Of a stretch of 64,000 nucleotides of DNA, positions 32,761-41,245 are shown piece after piece. The stretch is taken from NCBI GenBank assembly GCA_035555315.1, contig DATMGU010000051.1, positions 48,302 through 112,301 of the forward strand, written 5' to 3'. Source of the DNA: DATMGU01 sp035555315 (GTDB taxonomy: Bacteria > Pseudomonadota > Alphaproteobacteria > ATCC43930 > CGMCC-115725). The notes beneath the pieces were generated by a model. The model saw nothing but the letters and a program-made list of their open reading frames with translations, was not told where the DNA came from and searched no databases. The position numbers and the translations under genes are program-made. Each line of letters begins with the position of its first letter. The first letter of the stretch is position 1.

Positions 32761-32999
32761 GCTGGGCGGAGTTCTGGGATGACGCGGAGGGTCTGTTGGC
32801 CACCGCCTGCGGCTATACGCCGGACCAGATCGACCAGATGACCTTGCCCCGCTTCGCCGGCCTCACGCGTTATTGGAACCGTCACCCGCCGACGCATGTC
32901 TTGGTCGCGGCCTATCTCGGGATCGGGCGACAGCACGATCAATCCGGCTCGGGCATGGCCGAGCTGCTGGCTCTGTTCCCGACAGGCATTCTCCAATAG
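32422..32999 (+). CDS. Tail assembly chaperone, long form by predicted -1 frameshift (gpGT-like)
   Basis: The -1 frame continues past the short-form stop for 79 codons: GLGWAEFWDDAEGLLATACG, then TPDQIDQMTLPRFAGLTRYW and a helical end ELLALFPTGILQ. This is a typical T-type tail chaperone domain. It has no ATG, GTG or TTG in its frame near the junction (32691-32790), apart from a TTG at 32796 just after GGAGGG. Candidate slip sites are G GGG GTT (32718-32724) and G GGG GAA (32733-32739). The long form would be about 191 residues. Frameshifting here is conserved among siphoviruses, but this site is inferred. Confidence 0.65.
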
Positions 33000-33000
33000 C

Positions 33001-33061
33001 CGCCGCCATCCGGCGGCGATTTCCATCAGCGGGGGCGTCCTTCGGGGCGCCCTTCGTTTTT
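33001..33061 (+). terminator. Two tandem hairpins after the tail chaperone gene
   Basis: The first is CGCCGCC (33001-33007), ATCC, GGCGGCG (33012-33018), directly after the long-form stop. The second is GGGCGTCC (33033-33040), a TTCG tetraloop, GGGCGCCC (33045-33052), followed by TTCGTTTTT. The second has one G-T pair and a T-rich tail, so it may terminate. Together they separate the abundant tube and chaperone genes from the tape measure gene. Confidence 0.6.
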
Positions 33062-33074
33062 CGCGGGGTCGTTC

Positions 33075-34553
33075 ATGGCCGATAGGATCGACGTTCAATT
33101 TGGTGCCGATGCCGGGCCGCTGAAAGCCGGTTCCGCCGATGCCGCCGCGGCGATCGCTGCCGCCTCGGCGGCGATGCGCGACAGCCTGACCACGGCCGCG
33201 ATGGATGCCATGGCTTCGGTCGTCCGGCTGCAGGCGGCTTTGGCATCGGTCACGGCGCCGATCGCCTCGGCGCAGAGCGGTGCCAGCGCGATCATGACTG
33301 TATTCAAGGCGATCAATGCCGCCGCCGCCGCGCCGCTTCCCGCCACGCAAGCAGCGGGGAAGGAGCAGAATCGGCTGCAGATCTGGCGTGACGCGCTCGA
33401 TCAACAATTGCTCGCCGAACACGCCTATTTCGACAACAGCAAGCGGGAGGAGTTGGCGTTCTGGCAGGCCAAGCTGACCGAGACCACCAATGGTTCCAAG
33501 GAGCAGTTGGAGGTTCGCCGCCAGATCTTCGCGCTTCAACGCGGCCTCGACCAGCAGGAGCGGGCCGATGCCCTGCAAGTCAACCAGGCCAAGCTTTCGG
33601 CATCTCTCGATCCCCTGAAGGTTCAGGAGGTGGCGGTCCAGCGCCGCAAGGAACTCGGCCAAATCGACGGTGCGCAAGAGATCACGCAGTTGAAGGACAT
33701 CGAACGCCAACGTCTCGTCATCGAAATTGCGTCGCTGGCCGACCGCAGGGCCCTCTATGCCGATGATCAAAAAGAACAGCAGCGTATCGATGTCGAGATA
33801 CTCAAGGCCAAGCGGTCCAGCGACGACGCGTTGGCGAAGCTCGATCAGCAAGCCGCCCAGAACAGTCGCCGAACCTGGGACAGCGTCGCCAACAGCATAA
33901 CCGGCGCCTTTCGAACCTCGATCAACGGCATCATCCAAGGTACCCAGACGCTCAGCCAGGCCTTTTCCAGGCTGGGCGAGCACATTCTGGAAAGCATGGC
34001 GTCGAACTTCATCGATATCGCGCTGAAATGGGTGTCGACTCGGCTCTATATGCTGACCTTCGGTGAAGCCGCCGACACCGCCGCCGCGGCCAGTTCAGCC
34101 GCGGCCTCGACCAGCGGGGCGCTAGCTCAGATCAAGGCGTCCGCCGCCGCCGCCTTCGCCGCCGCTTATGCCGCCATCGTCGGCATTCCCTATGTCGGAC
34201 CCGCGCTCGCCCCCGCGGCGGGGGCGCTGGCCTATGGCGAGGTCATGGCCTCCGCCGCTGGTCTGGCGGTGCCGTCCGCCGCCGGCGGCTGGCTGGTGCC
34301 GCAAGACACGCTGCTGAAGGTGCATGAGAACGAACGGGTCTTGCCCGCGAAATACGCGGCCGGTCTCGACGCCATGGTCGGACAGGCGGCGAACGGCACC
34401 GGCTCGACCGGCGGTGACACGCACTACCACACCCATCACTACACGATCGACGCGACCGATCCGGCGACCTTCAAGAAACAGCTGCTCGCCAACAAAGACG
34501 GTGTGTTCGGCGCGGTTCAGGCACATGCCCGGAACCTCGGTCAAAGGCTATGA
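33075..34553 (+). CDS. Tail tape measure protein (short)
   Basis: A 492-residue, mainly helical protein. The N-terminus reads MADRIDVQFGADAGPLKAGS, then Ala-rich helices. Long charged helices follow from about residue 95 to 275 (EQLEVRRQIFALQRGLDQQE, KDIERQRLVIEIASLADRRA). An Ala-rich hydrophobic stretch (ASAAAAFAAAYAAIVGIPYV) lies near 355-374, and a His-rich end (THYHTHHYTIDATDP) is near 450. These are tape measure features. At about 1.5 angstrom of tail per residue it predicts a tail of roughly 70 nm. It overlaps the DUF2460 gene by four bases. Confidence 0.82.
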   Translation: MADRIDVQFGADAGPLKAGSADAAAAIAAASAAMRDSLTTAAMDAMASVVRLQAALASVTAPIASAQSGASAIMTVFKAINAAAAAPLPATQAAGKEQNRLQIWRDALDQQLLAEHAYFDNSKREELAFWQAKLTETTNGSKEQLEVRRQIFALQRGLDQQERADALQVNQAKLSASLDPLKVQEVAVQRRKELGQIDGAQEITQLKDIERQRLVIEIASLADRRALYADDQKEQQRIDVEILKAKRSSDDALAKLDQQAAQNSRRTWDSVANSITGAFRTSINGIIQGTQTLSQAFSRLGEHILESMASNFIDIALKWVSTRLYMLTFGEAADTAAAASSAAASTSGALAQIKASAAAAFAAAYAAIVGIPYVGPALAPAAGALAYGEVMASAAGLAVPSAAGGWLVPQDTLLKVHENERVLPAKYAAGLDAMVGQAANGTGSTGGDTHYHTHHYTIDATDPATFKKQLLANKDGVFGAVQAHARNLGQRL

Positions 34554-35143
34554 CCGCGATTTTTCCCGCCTTGCCCGGCCTCGCCTTCGATGTGAAGCGG
34601 CGGCCGTTCTTCTCGACCCGGATCCAGACATCCGCCAGCGGTCGCGAGGTGCGGGCGCCGCTCTTCGTCAATCCGCTCTGGGAATGGGATCTGACCTATC
34701 AATTGCTGCGCTCCGATGCGGCGCATCTGGAATGGCAGACGCTGCTGGGCTTCTACCTTCAGCAGCGTGGCCCCTACACGCCGTTCTACTTCACCGACCT
34801 CAGCGATTTTCAGCTCACCAACCAGGTGATCGCCACCGGTGACGGCAGCACGACCATCTTTCCGGTCGTGCGCAACCTGGGCGGGTTCGTGGAGCCGGTC
34901 GGCGGCATCAACACCGGTGCGCCGATCAGCCTTTCGATCGGTGGCCAGGCCCAGGTCGCGGGCTACGCCATCTCGGGCAACACGATCACCTTCGCCTCGG
35001 CCCCGGCATCGGGCGCGGTCGTCGCGGTGACGCTCGCCTTCTACTTCCTGGCGCGGTTCGCCGACGACAACGTCGAACTCAACAATTTCGCCAGCAATTT
35101 TTGGGAGCTGCGGAAATTGACCCTGCGGAGCGTGCGGTCATGA
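34550..35143 (+). CDS. DUF2460 tail protein (GTA gp12-like)
   Basis: A 197-residue protein of the DUF2460/TIGR02217 family. It has FPALPGLAFDVKRRPFFST at the N-terminus, then RTQTSASGRE-like IQTSASGREVRAPL, LWEWDLTYQLLR, and FYLQQRGPYTPFYFTDLSDF near residue 75. It matches the distal tail protein of gene transfer agents (gp12) and of related siphoviruses. It is followed by the matching BR0599-type gene. The C-terminus FASNFWELRKLTLRSVR is the usual family ending. Confidence 0.9.
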   Translation: MTAIFPALPGLAFDVKRRPFFSTRIQTSASGREVRAPLFVNPLWEWDLTYQLLRSDAAHLEWQTLLGFYLQQRGPYTPFYFTDLSDFQLTNQVIATGDGSTTIFPVVRNLGGFVEPVGGINTGAPISLSIGGQAQVAGYAISGNTITFASAPASGAVVAVTLAFYFLARFADDNVELNNFASNFWELRKLTLRSVRS

Positions 35144-35153
35144 GGATCGGGAC

Positions 35154-36017
35154 ATGAAGACCGCCAGCGCCGAACTCGTCGGGTTGCTGAACGGCAACCA
35201 GTTCTACATGGCGGATCTCTACACCTTCACCTGCGCCGACGGCACGGTGCTGCGCTATACCACCACCGACATCCCGATCAGCCTCGGCGGCAATGTCTTT
35301 TCCAATGCGTCGCTGCGCATCGACGGCTTCAAGTACAAGCTCAGCCTGGGTGTCTCGGCCGACGAGATGGAACTGAAGATCTACGCCCTGCCGACCGACA
35401 CGGCCGGGGCGGTCTCGTTCTTCCAGCGGATCATGAATGGCGGCTTCGACGGTTGCGCGGTGCGGGTCGAGCGGCTGTTCTCGGCCTATCCCGGCGATAA
35501 CAGCGCCGGTACGGTCGAGCTGTTCACCGGCAAGGTGTCGCAGATCAAGGATGTCGGGCGCACCTCGGCCACCATCACCGCCAAATCCGCGCTGGAACTG
35601 CTCGACATCCAGATGCCGCGCAACACCTATCAGCCGTCCTGCGTCCACACGCTCTACGACCCGGGCTGTGGCCTCAACCCGGCCAGTTTCACGGCGGGCT
35701 ATTCGGTCGGTAGCGGCTCGACCGTCTCGTCGATCGTCGTCAACGGCATCGACGGCACGGTCAGCGCCCATGCCTATGACAGCGGCACCATCACCTTCAT
35801 CACCGGGCTCAATACCGGCACGACACGCACCATCCGCCTGTTCGTCAACGCGATCGCCTCGCTCGCCTATCCGCTGCCGATCGTGCCGGCGGTCGGCGAT
35901 GGCTTCACCATCACCATGGGCTGCGACAAGACCTCGGCGACCTGCTCGGCACGGTTCAACAACCTCGGCAATTGGCGCGGCTTCCCGCTGATCCCGCAAC
36001 CCGTGACGGCTTACTAG
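35154..36017 (+). CDS. DUF2163/BR0599 family tail protein (GTA gp13-like)
   Basis: A 287-residue protein of the TIGR02218/BR0599 family. The N-terminus MKTASAELVGLLNGNQFYMA and then LYTFTCADGTVLRYTTTD is diagnostic. CGLNPASFTA and TITMGCDKTSATC near the end provide the conserved cysteines, and the protein ends RFNNLGNWRGFPLIPQP. It belongs to the tail tip (baseplate hub) and is always near DUF2460 and NlpC/P60 genes in gene transfer agents. The conserved CxxT... cysteine pattern may bind a metal or iron-sulfur cluster, as reported for related hub proteins; this was not checked. Confidence 0.9.
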   Translation: MKTASAELVGLLNGNQFYMADLYTFTCADGTVLRYTTTDIPISLGGNVFSNASLRIDGFKYKLSLGVSADEMELKIYALPTDTAGAVSFFQRIMNGGFDGCAVRVERLFSAYPGDNSAGTVELFTGKVSQIKDVGRTSATITAKSALELLDIQMPRNTYQPSCVHTLYDPGCGLNPASFTAGYSVGSGSTVSSIVVNGIDGTVSAHAYDSGTITFITGLNTGTTRTIRLFVNAIASLAYPLPIVPAVGDGFTITMGCDKTSATCSARFNNLGNWRGFPLIPQPVTAY

Positions 36018-36018
36018 G

Positions 36019-36561
36019 ATGAGGGCGGTGTCCCTTTCGCCCTCCTCTCGCGGGTTGGTCCAAACCGCTGCCGGGGGCTCTCGCGATCACGAAGAAGCGA
36101 TCGCGAGAGCCCGGATCGTCGCCGAGGCGCGGTCCTGGGTGCCGACGCCCTATCATCATCATGGCGATCTCAAGGGCGTCGGCGTCGATTGCGCGATGAT
36201 CCTGGTGCGGGTCTATGGCGCGGTCGGGATCATCCCGCCGATCGATCCGCGGCCTTATCCCGTGGAATGGCACCTGCACCGGTCGGAGGAGCGCTATCTC
36301 GGCTGGGTCAAGCGCTACGGGTATGAGCTTGACGGGACGCGCGATGGCCCGCCGAGGCCGGGCGACCTGGCGCTCTACCGTTTCGGCCGCTGCTTCTCGC
36401 ACAGCGCCATCGTCATCGATTGGCCGTTGGTGGTGCACGCCTATATCCGTGGCGGCTGCCAATACGCCGAAGGCGATCAGGGCTGGCTCGGCCGCGACAA
36501 GCGGGGCAACCGCCCGGTCAAGTTCTATTCGTTCTGGCCGGCTGAAGGGAGGCACCCATGA
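36019..36561 (+). CDS. NlpC/P60 cell-wall peptidase (GTA gp14-like)
   Basis: A 180-residue cysteine peptidase. The catalytic triad is present: Cys58 in GVDCAMI, His128 in FSHSAIVI and His140 in VVHAYI. The family core begins near residue 31 (RARIVAEARSWVPTPYHH). It would nick peptidoglycan during injection. The first 30 residues are unconserved and include an encoded 14-base inverted repeat (36075-36112). No in-frame start codon lies after that repeat and before the core, so the repeat must be translated. The end overlaps the hub gene by four bases. Confidence 0.9.
   Translation: MRAVSLSPSSRGLVQTAAGGSRDHEEAIARARIVAEARSWVPTPYHHHGDLKGVGVDCAMILVRVYGAVGIIPPIDPRPYPVEWHLHRSEERYLGWVKRYGYELDGTRDGPPRPGDLALYRFGRCFSHSAIVIDWPLVVHAYIRGGCQYAEGDQGWLGRDKRGNRPVKFYSFWPAEGRHP
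36075..36112 (+). repeat. Perfect 14-base inverted repeat inside the NlpC/P60 coding region
   Basis: GGGCTCTCGCGATC (36075-36088) and GATCGCGAGAGCCC (36099-36112) are exact inverses around a ten-base loop. The structure lies about 56 bases after the start codon, in the unconserved N-terminal part. There is no T-run, so it is not a standard terminator. It could act as a translational attenuator or be an inserted palindrome. Confidence 0.7.
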
Positions 36562-39500
36562 GTGGCGTCCTCGGTGGCTCGACCCAGAGCCAGGCCTCGC
36601 AGACCACCAAGTATAGCGCGCTGGCGGTCCAGACGGCGGTCGCCGGCAAGGTCATCCCGCTGGTCTGGGGCCGCGTGCGGCTCGCCCCCAACCTGATCTG
36701 GTACAACGACTTCACCGCGACGCCGGCCAGCGGCGGCTCGACCTCCAGCGGCAAGGGCGGCGGCTCGTCCAGCTCGCAGGGCAGTTCCAGCTACACCTAT
36801 TCCGCCTCGATCATGTTCGCGCTCTGCGAAGGGCCGATCGACAGCGTCGACCTGGTCTGGAAGGATAAGGATGTCGATGCTCTCGGCGATCTCGGCATGG
36901 CGGTGGCCTATGGCACGCAGGGCCAGGCGCCCTGGGCCTGGCTGGCTTCGCACCATGCGGATCAGGCCTTCGGCTATTCCGGCACCGCCATGGTGGTGGT
37001 CGCCAACTACGCGCTGGGCAGCAGCGCCAGCCTGCCGACCCACAACTTTCAGGTCACCGGCAACCTCGCCGGCGCCATCGGCGCCCCCTATCCGACACCG
37101 GATGCGGAGCCCTCGCAGATCCTGGTCGACTTCCTGACCAACACCCAATACGGCGCCGGCTTCCCCGCCGCGGCGATCGGCGATCTGTCGAACTGGCGGG
37201 CCTACAACCTCGCCAATACCCTGCTGATGTCGCCGCTCTGGGAGACCCAGCAATCGGCCTCGACCTATGTCACCCAGCTGATGACCTTGACCAATTCCAA
37301 CTGCTGGTGGTCGGAGGGCAAGCTCAAGGTCGGCTCCTATGGCGATGCCGCCGCCAGCGCCTATGGCAACAGCTGGACGCCCAACCTCACGCCGATCTAC
37401 GACCTCACCGATGACGATTTCCAGGCCGGTTCCGGTGAGGACCCGGTGCTGGTCACCCGCTCCTCGCCGGCCGATGCGCAGAACTTCATCTCGCTGGAAT
37501 GGACCAACTGCCTCAACCAATTCCAGACCGAGCCGATCGAGTGGAAGGATCAGGGGGCGATCGAGCAGTTCGGCCTGCGCAAGGCCAACACCGTCACCGC
37601 CCACGAGATCATGACGCCGCAGGCCGCCACCGCCCTGGTCGGGCTGATCGGCCAACGGGCGCTCTATGTCCGCAACAGCTTCGCCTTCAAGCTCGGCTGG
37701 CAATATTGCCTGCTGGAGCCGATGGACATCGTCACCCTGACCGATGCCAATCTGGGTTTGTCGCGCTTCCCGGTGCGCATCACCCAGATCCAGCAGCAGG
37801 ATGACGGCACGCTGGCTATCGACGCGGAGGAATTCCCCGCCGCCGTCGGCACCCCGACCGAATATCCCAAGCAGACCGTCGCCGGCTATGCCGCCAACTA
37901 CGCGGTCGATCCCGGTCCGGTCAACACACCGGTCATCTTCGAGCCGCCGCCGCAGCTGACCGGCGGCGAAGCCCAGGTCTGGATCGCCGCCAGCGGCGGC
38001 GGCGCGTGGGGCGGCTGCGATGTCTGGGTCAGCTATGACGAGGTGACCTATCTGGATGCCGGCCGGATCAACGGCCCGGCGCGGCAAGGCACGCTGACCG
38101 CCGCCTTGGCCGTCCACGCGGACCCGGACACCACCGATACGCTGTCGGTCAGCCTGGTCGAGAGCACCGGGCAGTTGATCAGCGTCAGCCAGGCGGATGC
38201 GGACGCGTTCAATTCGCTGTGCTTCGTCGATAACGAGCTGGTGTCATACAAGACCGCGACCCTGACCGGGCCGAATGCCTATGGCCTGACGACCCTGCAT
38301 CGGGGCGTCTATGGCACGCCGGTGGTCAACCATGTGGTCGGCGCGCAATTCGCGCGGCTCGACGGTTCGATCTTCAAATACACGCTGCCCGCCGCCTATG
38401 TCGGCGTGCCGCTTTACGTCAAGCTCACCAGCTTCAACATCTATGGCGCCTCCGAGGAGAGCCTGGCCGACGTCGCGATCTACGGCCTGACGCCGACCGG
38501 GGCGGGCGCCGTCATCGCACCGCCGACCAACTGCCTGATCTCGACCGCGACGCGGCGCCAGGTCGACGGCACCTATCTGCCGTTGATGGTGGTGAGCTGG
38601 ACGCCGTCCGGCGGCCCGCTGCTCGGCCAATACGAGCTGCAATACCGGCTGGACAGCACCACCAGCTGGCAGAGCATCCTGCTCGGCCCCAACGAGACGT
38701 CGAACACCATCACCTCGGTGGTCGAGAACGTGCTGTACGACGCGCGGGTGCGGGCGATCAGCACCGCCAACCCGCCGGCCTATTCGAGCTGGGCACTCGC
38801 CACCGCGACCGAGTCCGTCGCCAACACCAACCCGCCCGGCGTGCCCACCGGGCTGGCGACCTCCTCCGGCCTCTATACCGAGATCGACCTCGTCTGGAAC
38901 GCCAATCCGGAACCGGATCTCGCCTTCTACGTGCTCTACGAAGGCCTGACGACCAACTTCGGCACGGCGGCCCAGATCTGGCAGGGCAATGCCACCGGCT
39001 ATGCGCGCAAGGGCCTGAACTCCGGCTCGATCCTGTTTTATTGGCTCGCGGCACAGAACCGCAGCGGCATCCGCGGCGGCTTCGAAGGACCGGTGATCGG
39101 CCAGTCGAGCTACACCATTCCGATCGCCGCCCTGGGCCGGCAGGTCATCCAGGAAAGCCTGCTGGTCCCCATCCTCGCGGCCCAGATCGACCAGATCGCG
39201 ACCACCGCGACGAACGACCTCACCACCGCGATCAACACCGCCAACGCGGTGCTGCTGGGCAACCAGAGCGCCGCGACGATCGTCAGCCTGCAGCAGCAGC
39301 AATCGACCGACGAGGCGGCCTTGGCCAGCGCCATCACGACGCTGACCGCCGGCATCAGCGGCGTCACCGCGCAGATCCAACAGGAAGCGACGGCGCGGGC
39401 GACGGCGGACAGCGCCAGCGCCACCAGCCTCACCACCCTGGTATCCCTGGTGGGGTCGGTACAGGCCGGTGTCGCTTCGACACAAGCGGGTCTCGCGACC

Positions 39501-40259
39501 CTGTCGAACACCGAGGCCAGCGACGTGTCGGCCTTGTCGCAGCAGCTGCTCTCGCTCACCGCGTCGATCGGCACGACCAACGCGTCCGTGACGTCGCAAT
39601 TCTCGGCGCTGGCGACCTCGATCTCGGCGAACGCCTCGGCCACGACCAACCTCACCACCACGGTCAACGGCAACTCCACGACGATTTCGCAGAACATCGC
39701 CTCGATCAACGGGTTGCAGGCGCAATACACCGTCAAGGTGAACAATAACGGCGTGGTCGCGGGCTTCGGCCTCGCCTCCTACCCGAACAATGGCGGGGTG
39801 GCGTCCGAGTTCATCGTCGAGGTCGACACCTTCGCGATCGTACCCGTCGGCGGCGTGCCGGGCACCGCGATCTCGCCGTTCTTCGTCAGCGGCGGCACGG
39901 TCTATATCCAGGATGCGCTGATCGGCAGCGTCTCGGCCAACAAGATCACCGCCGGCTACTTCAACGCCGGCACCATCCAACTGGGCGTCGGCGGCTATAT
40001 CGAGGACGCCTACGGCAACGTGCTGCTCAGCGGCGCCGGGGTCGGTGGCGGAGTCATCAACACGCCGAACGTGGTCGCCGGCGCCATCACCGCCGTCGCC
40101 ACCGGCTTCCAGAGCGGCACTCTGGGTATCTCCGGCGATTGGGTCAGCCTGGTTCTGGTCGGGATCAACGTCCTCGATAGCACCACCACCCTGATCATTT
40201 CTTCATCCACCTATGTCGCACAGGTAACGCCACCCGCGGGTGGAGGAGGACCACAATAA
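36558..40259 (+). CDS. Phage tail hub / host specificity protein, J-like (GTA gp15-like)
   Basis: A 1233-residue tail tip protein. The N-terminal region (ALAVQTAVAGKVIPLVWGRV near residue 20) and YSASIMFALCEGPID near residue 80 are those of the GTA gp15/lambda J hub. Two fibronectin-like repeats lie near 665-850 (VSWTPSGGPLLGQYELQYRL; IDLVWNANPEPDLAFYVLYE). A long Ala/Thr/Gln-rich helical stalk spans about 860-1050. The C-terminal DUF1983-like block is YTVKVNNNGVVAGFGLASY. It forms the central fibre or hub that contacts the host. Its stop overlaps the next gene (TAATG). Confidence 0.88.
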   Translation: MSGVLGGSTQSQASQTTKYSALAVQTAVAGKVIPLVWGRVRLAPNLIWYNDFTATPASGGSTSSGKGGGSSSSQGSSSYTYSASIMFALCEGPIDSVDLVWKDKDVDALGDLGMAVAYGTQGQAPWAWLASHHADQAFGYSGTAMVVVANYALGSSASLPTHNFQVTGNLAGAIGAPYPTPDAEPSQILVDFLTNTQYGAGFPAAAIGDLSNWRAYNLANTLLMSPLWETQQSASTYVTQLMTLTNSNCWWSEGKLKVGSYGDAAASAYGNSWTPNLTPIYDLTDDDFQAGSGEDPVLVTRSSPADAQNFISLEWTNCLNQFQTEPIEWKDQGAIEQFGLRKANTVTAHEIMTPQAATALVGLIGQRALYVRNSFAFKLGWQYCLLEPMDIVTLTDANLGLSRFPVRITQIQQQDDGTLAIDAEEFPAAVGTPTEYPKQTVAGYAANYAVDPGPVNTPVIFEPPPQLTGGEAQVWIAASGGGAWGGCDVWVSYDEVTYLDAGRINGPARQGTLTAALAVHADPDTTDTLSVSLVESTGQLISVSQADADAFNSLCFVDNELVSYKTATLTGPNAYGLTTLHRGVYGTPVVNHVVGAQFARLDGSIFKYTLPAAYVGVPLYVKLTSFNIYGASEESLADVAIYGLTPTGAGAVIAPPTNCLISTATRRQVDGTYLPLMVVSWTPSGGPLLGQYELQYRLDSTTSWQSILLGPNETSNTITSVVENVLYDARVRAISTANPPAYSSWALATATESVANTNPPGVPTGLATSSGLYTEIDLVWNANPEPDLAFYVLYEGLTTNFGTAAQIWQGNATGYARKGLNSGSILFYWLAAQNRSGIRGGFEGPVIGQSSYTIPIAALGRQVIQESLLVPILAAQIDQIATTATNDLTTAINTANAVLLGNQSAATIVSLQQQQSTDEAALASAITTLTAGISGVTAQIQQEATARATADSASATSLTTLVSLVGSVQAGVASTQAGLATLSNTEASDVSALSQQLLSLTASIGTTNASVTSQFSALATSISANASATTNLTTTVNGNSTTISQNIASINGLQAQYTVKVNNNGVVAGFGLASYPNNGGVASEFIVEVDTFAIVPVGGVPGTAISPFFVSGGTVYIQDALIGSVSANKITAGYFNAGTIQLGVGGYIEDAYGNVLLSGAGVGGGVINTPNVVAGAITAVATGFQSGTLGISGDWVSLVLVGINVLDSTTTLIISSSTYVAQVTPPAGGGGPQ

Positions 40260-40453
40260 TGGCCGACGTACGTTTGGTGACCCCTGGCGGCCGCGTGGTC
40301 GCCGAGCTTGACAGCATCAGCTCGGATGGAACGGTCGCCTTCACTGTTGCCGAGCATCCCCCTTCGTCTGGCGCCCAATACTACTACCTGCAGGCGCGCA
40401 ACGGCGCTTACGCGACGCTCAGCTCCGTCGTCGTCCTGGCGACCCGGCGATGA
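40259..40453 (+). CDS. Small tail-fibre-associated protein
   Basis: A 64-residue protein rich in Val and Ser, beginning MADVRLVTPGGRVVAELDSI. It is predicted to be all-beta, with no membrane segment and no recognised domain. The start overlaps the hub stop by one base and the end overlaps the next gene by four bases, so it is translated within the tail-tip chain. A fibre-attachment role is plausible from position only. Confidence 0.6.
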   Translation: MADVRLVTPGGRVVAELDSISSDGTVAFTVAEHPPSSGAQYYYLQARNGAYATLSSVVVLATRR

Positions 40454-40845
40454 GCCTCTATGCGGTCTATGATCCGGCGACCGGACGGATTGTCCAGATG
40501 GGGCTTTGCCCGCCGGAGATGGTGTCGCTGCAGGCGCGGGCTGGCCTCGACGTGATCACCGTGCCGGACGGCACCGTGTTCAACGACGTCACCCATTACG
40601 TGGTGGCGGGTGCCGTGACGCCCCGGCCCAGCCTCACCCTGGACAAGACCGCGATCGCGGCGAACGGCACCGATACCGCGATATTGAGCGGGTTGCCGAA
40701 CCCTTGCACGGTGTTTGTCGACGGCACGTCGCAGACGGTCACCGATGGCGTGCTGGAACTCTCCGCCACCATGGCCGAGAGCTGGACCCTCGCGGTCGAC
40801 CGGTTTCCCTACCTGCCGTTCAAGGCAACGGTGGTGGCGTCATGA
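40450..40845 (+). CDS. Tail-fibre-region protein of unknown function
   Basis: A 131-residue protein that begins MSLYAVYDPATGRIVQMGLC, an opening common among phage tail-fibre accessory proteins. It continues with an Ig-like segment (RPSLTLDKTAIAANGTD, then LSGLPNPCTVFVDG). It overlaps its neighbours by four bases at each end (ATGA). No enzymatic motif is visible. It probably decorates or attaches the spike. Confidence 0.6.
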   Translation: MSLYAVYDPATGRIVQMGLCPPEMVSLQARAGLDVITVPDGTVFNDVTHYVVAGAVTPRPSLTLDKTAIAANGTDTAILSGLPNPCTVFVDGTSQTVTDGVLELSATMAESWTLAVDRFPYLPFKATVVAS

Positions 40846-41240
40846 AGCTGGCGCTCACCAAGACGGCGGGCCAGCTGCGGGCCACGGCGCTCGCGGCGGC
40901 CCGGACGCATTTCTATGCGCTGCCGGCCAACGGCTTCACCTGGAACGGCACTCTGTTCCAGATCGACGCGGCCTCGCAGGCGCGCATCGCGGCGGTCGCT
41001 ACAATGGCAACCGGCGCCTGGCCCGCCGGCTTCGCCTGGATCGCCACGGACAATACCCGCGTGCCGATGACCGCCGTCCAATTCACCCGTTTCGCCGACG
41101 CGGTGGCGGCTTACGCCTCGGCCTGCGCCCTGCGCTTCCGCGTCATCAAGGACGCCATCGCCAGCATCGCCGACGAGGCCGGCGCCCAAGCGATCGACGT
41201 GACCGCCGGCTATCCGTCGGCCACCGGATCAGGAGAGTAA
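40842..41240 (+). CDS. DUF4376-like tail-fibre accessory protein
   Basis: A 132-residue Ala-rich helical protein. FYALPANGFTWNGTLFQID near residue 24, then AWPAGFAWIATDNTRVPMTA and a C-terminal AALRFRVIKDAIAS-like helix (CALRFRVIKDAIASIADEA) give the DUF4376 pattern found near phage tail fibres. It is coupled to the previous gene by ATGA and lies five bases before the spike gene. Its role is unknown. Confidence 0.7.
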   Translation: MKLALTKTAGQLRATALAAARTHFYALPANGFTWNGTLFQIDAASQARIAAVATMATGAWPAGFAWIATDNTRVPMTAVQFTRFADAVAAYASACALRFRVIKDAIASIADEAGAQAIDVTAGYPSATGSGE

Positions 41241-41245
41241 ACGAG

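Noticed and set aside
32469..32999. Independent 176-residue gene starting at ATG 32469 for the tail chaperone T domain
   Set aside because: The part before the T domain is an Arg-rich shadow of the short chaperone. A -1 frameshift from the short form explains the T domain better.
38244..39980. Long leftward frame of 578 residues opposite the hub gene
   Set aside because: It is a low-complexity Arg/Gly/Asp-rich antisense shadow, common opposite GC-rich genes. It has no domain, and the sense strand has a clear tail protein.
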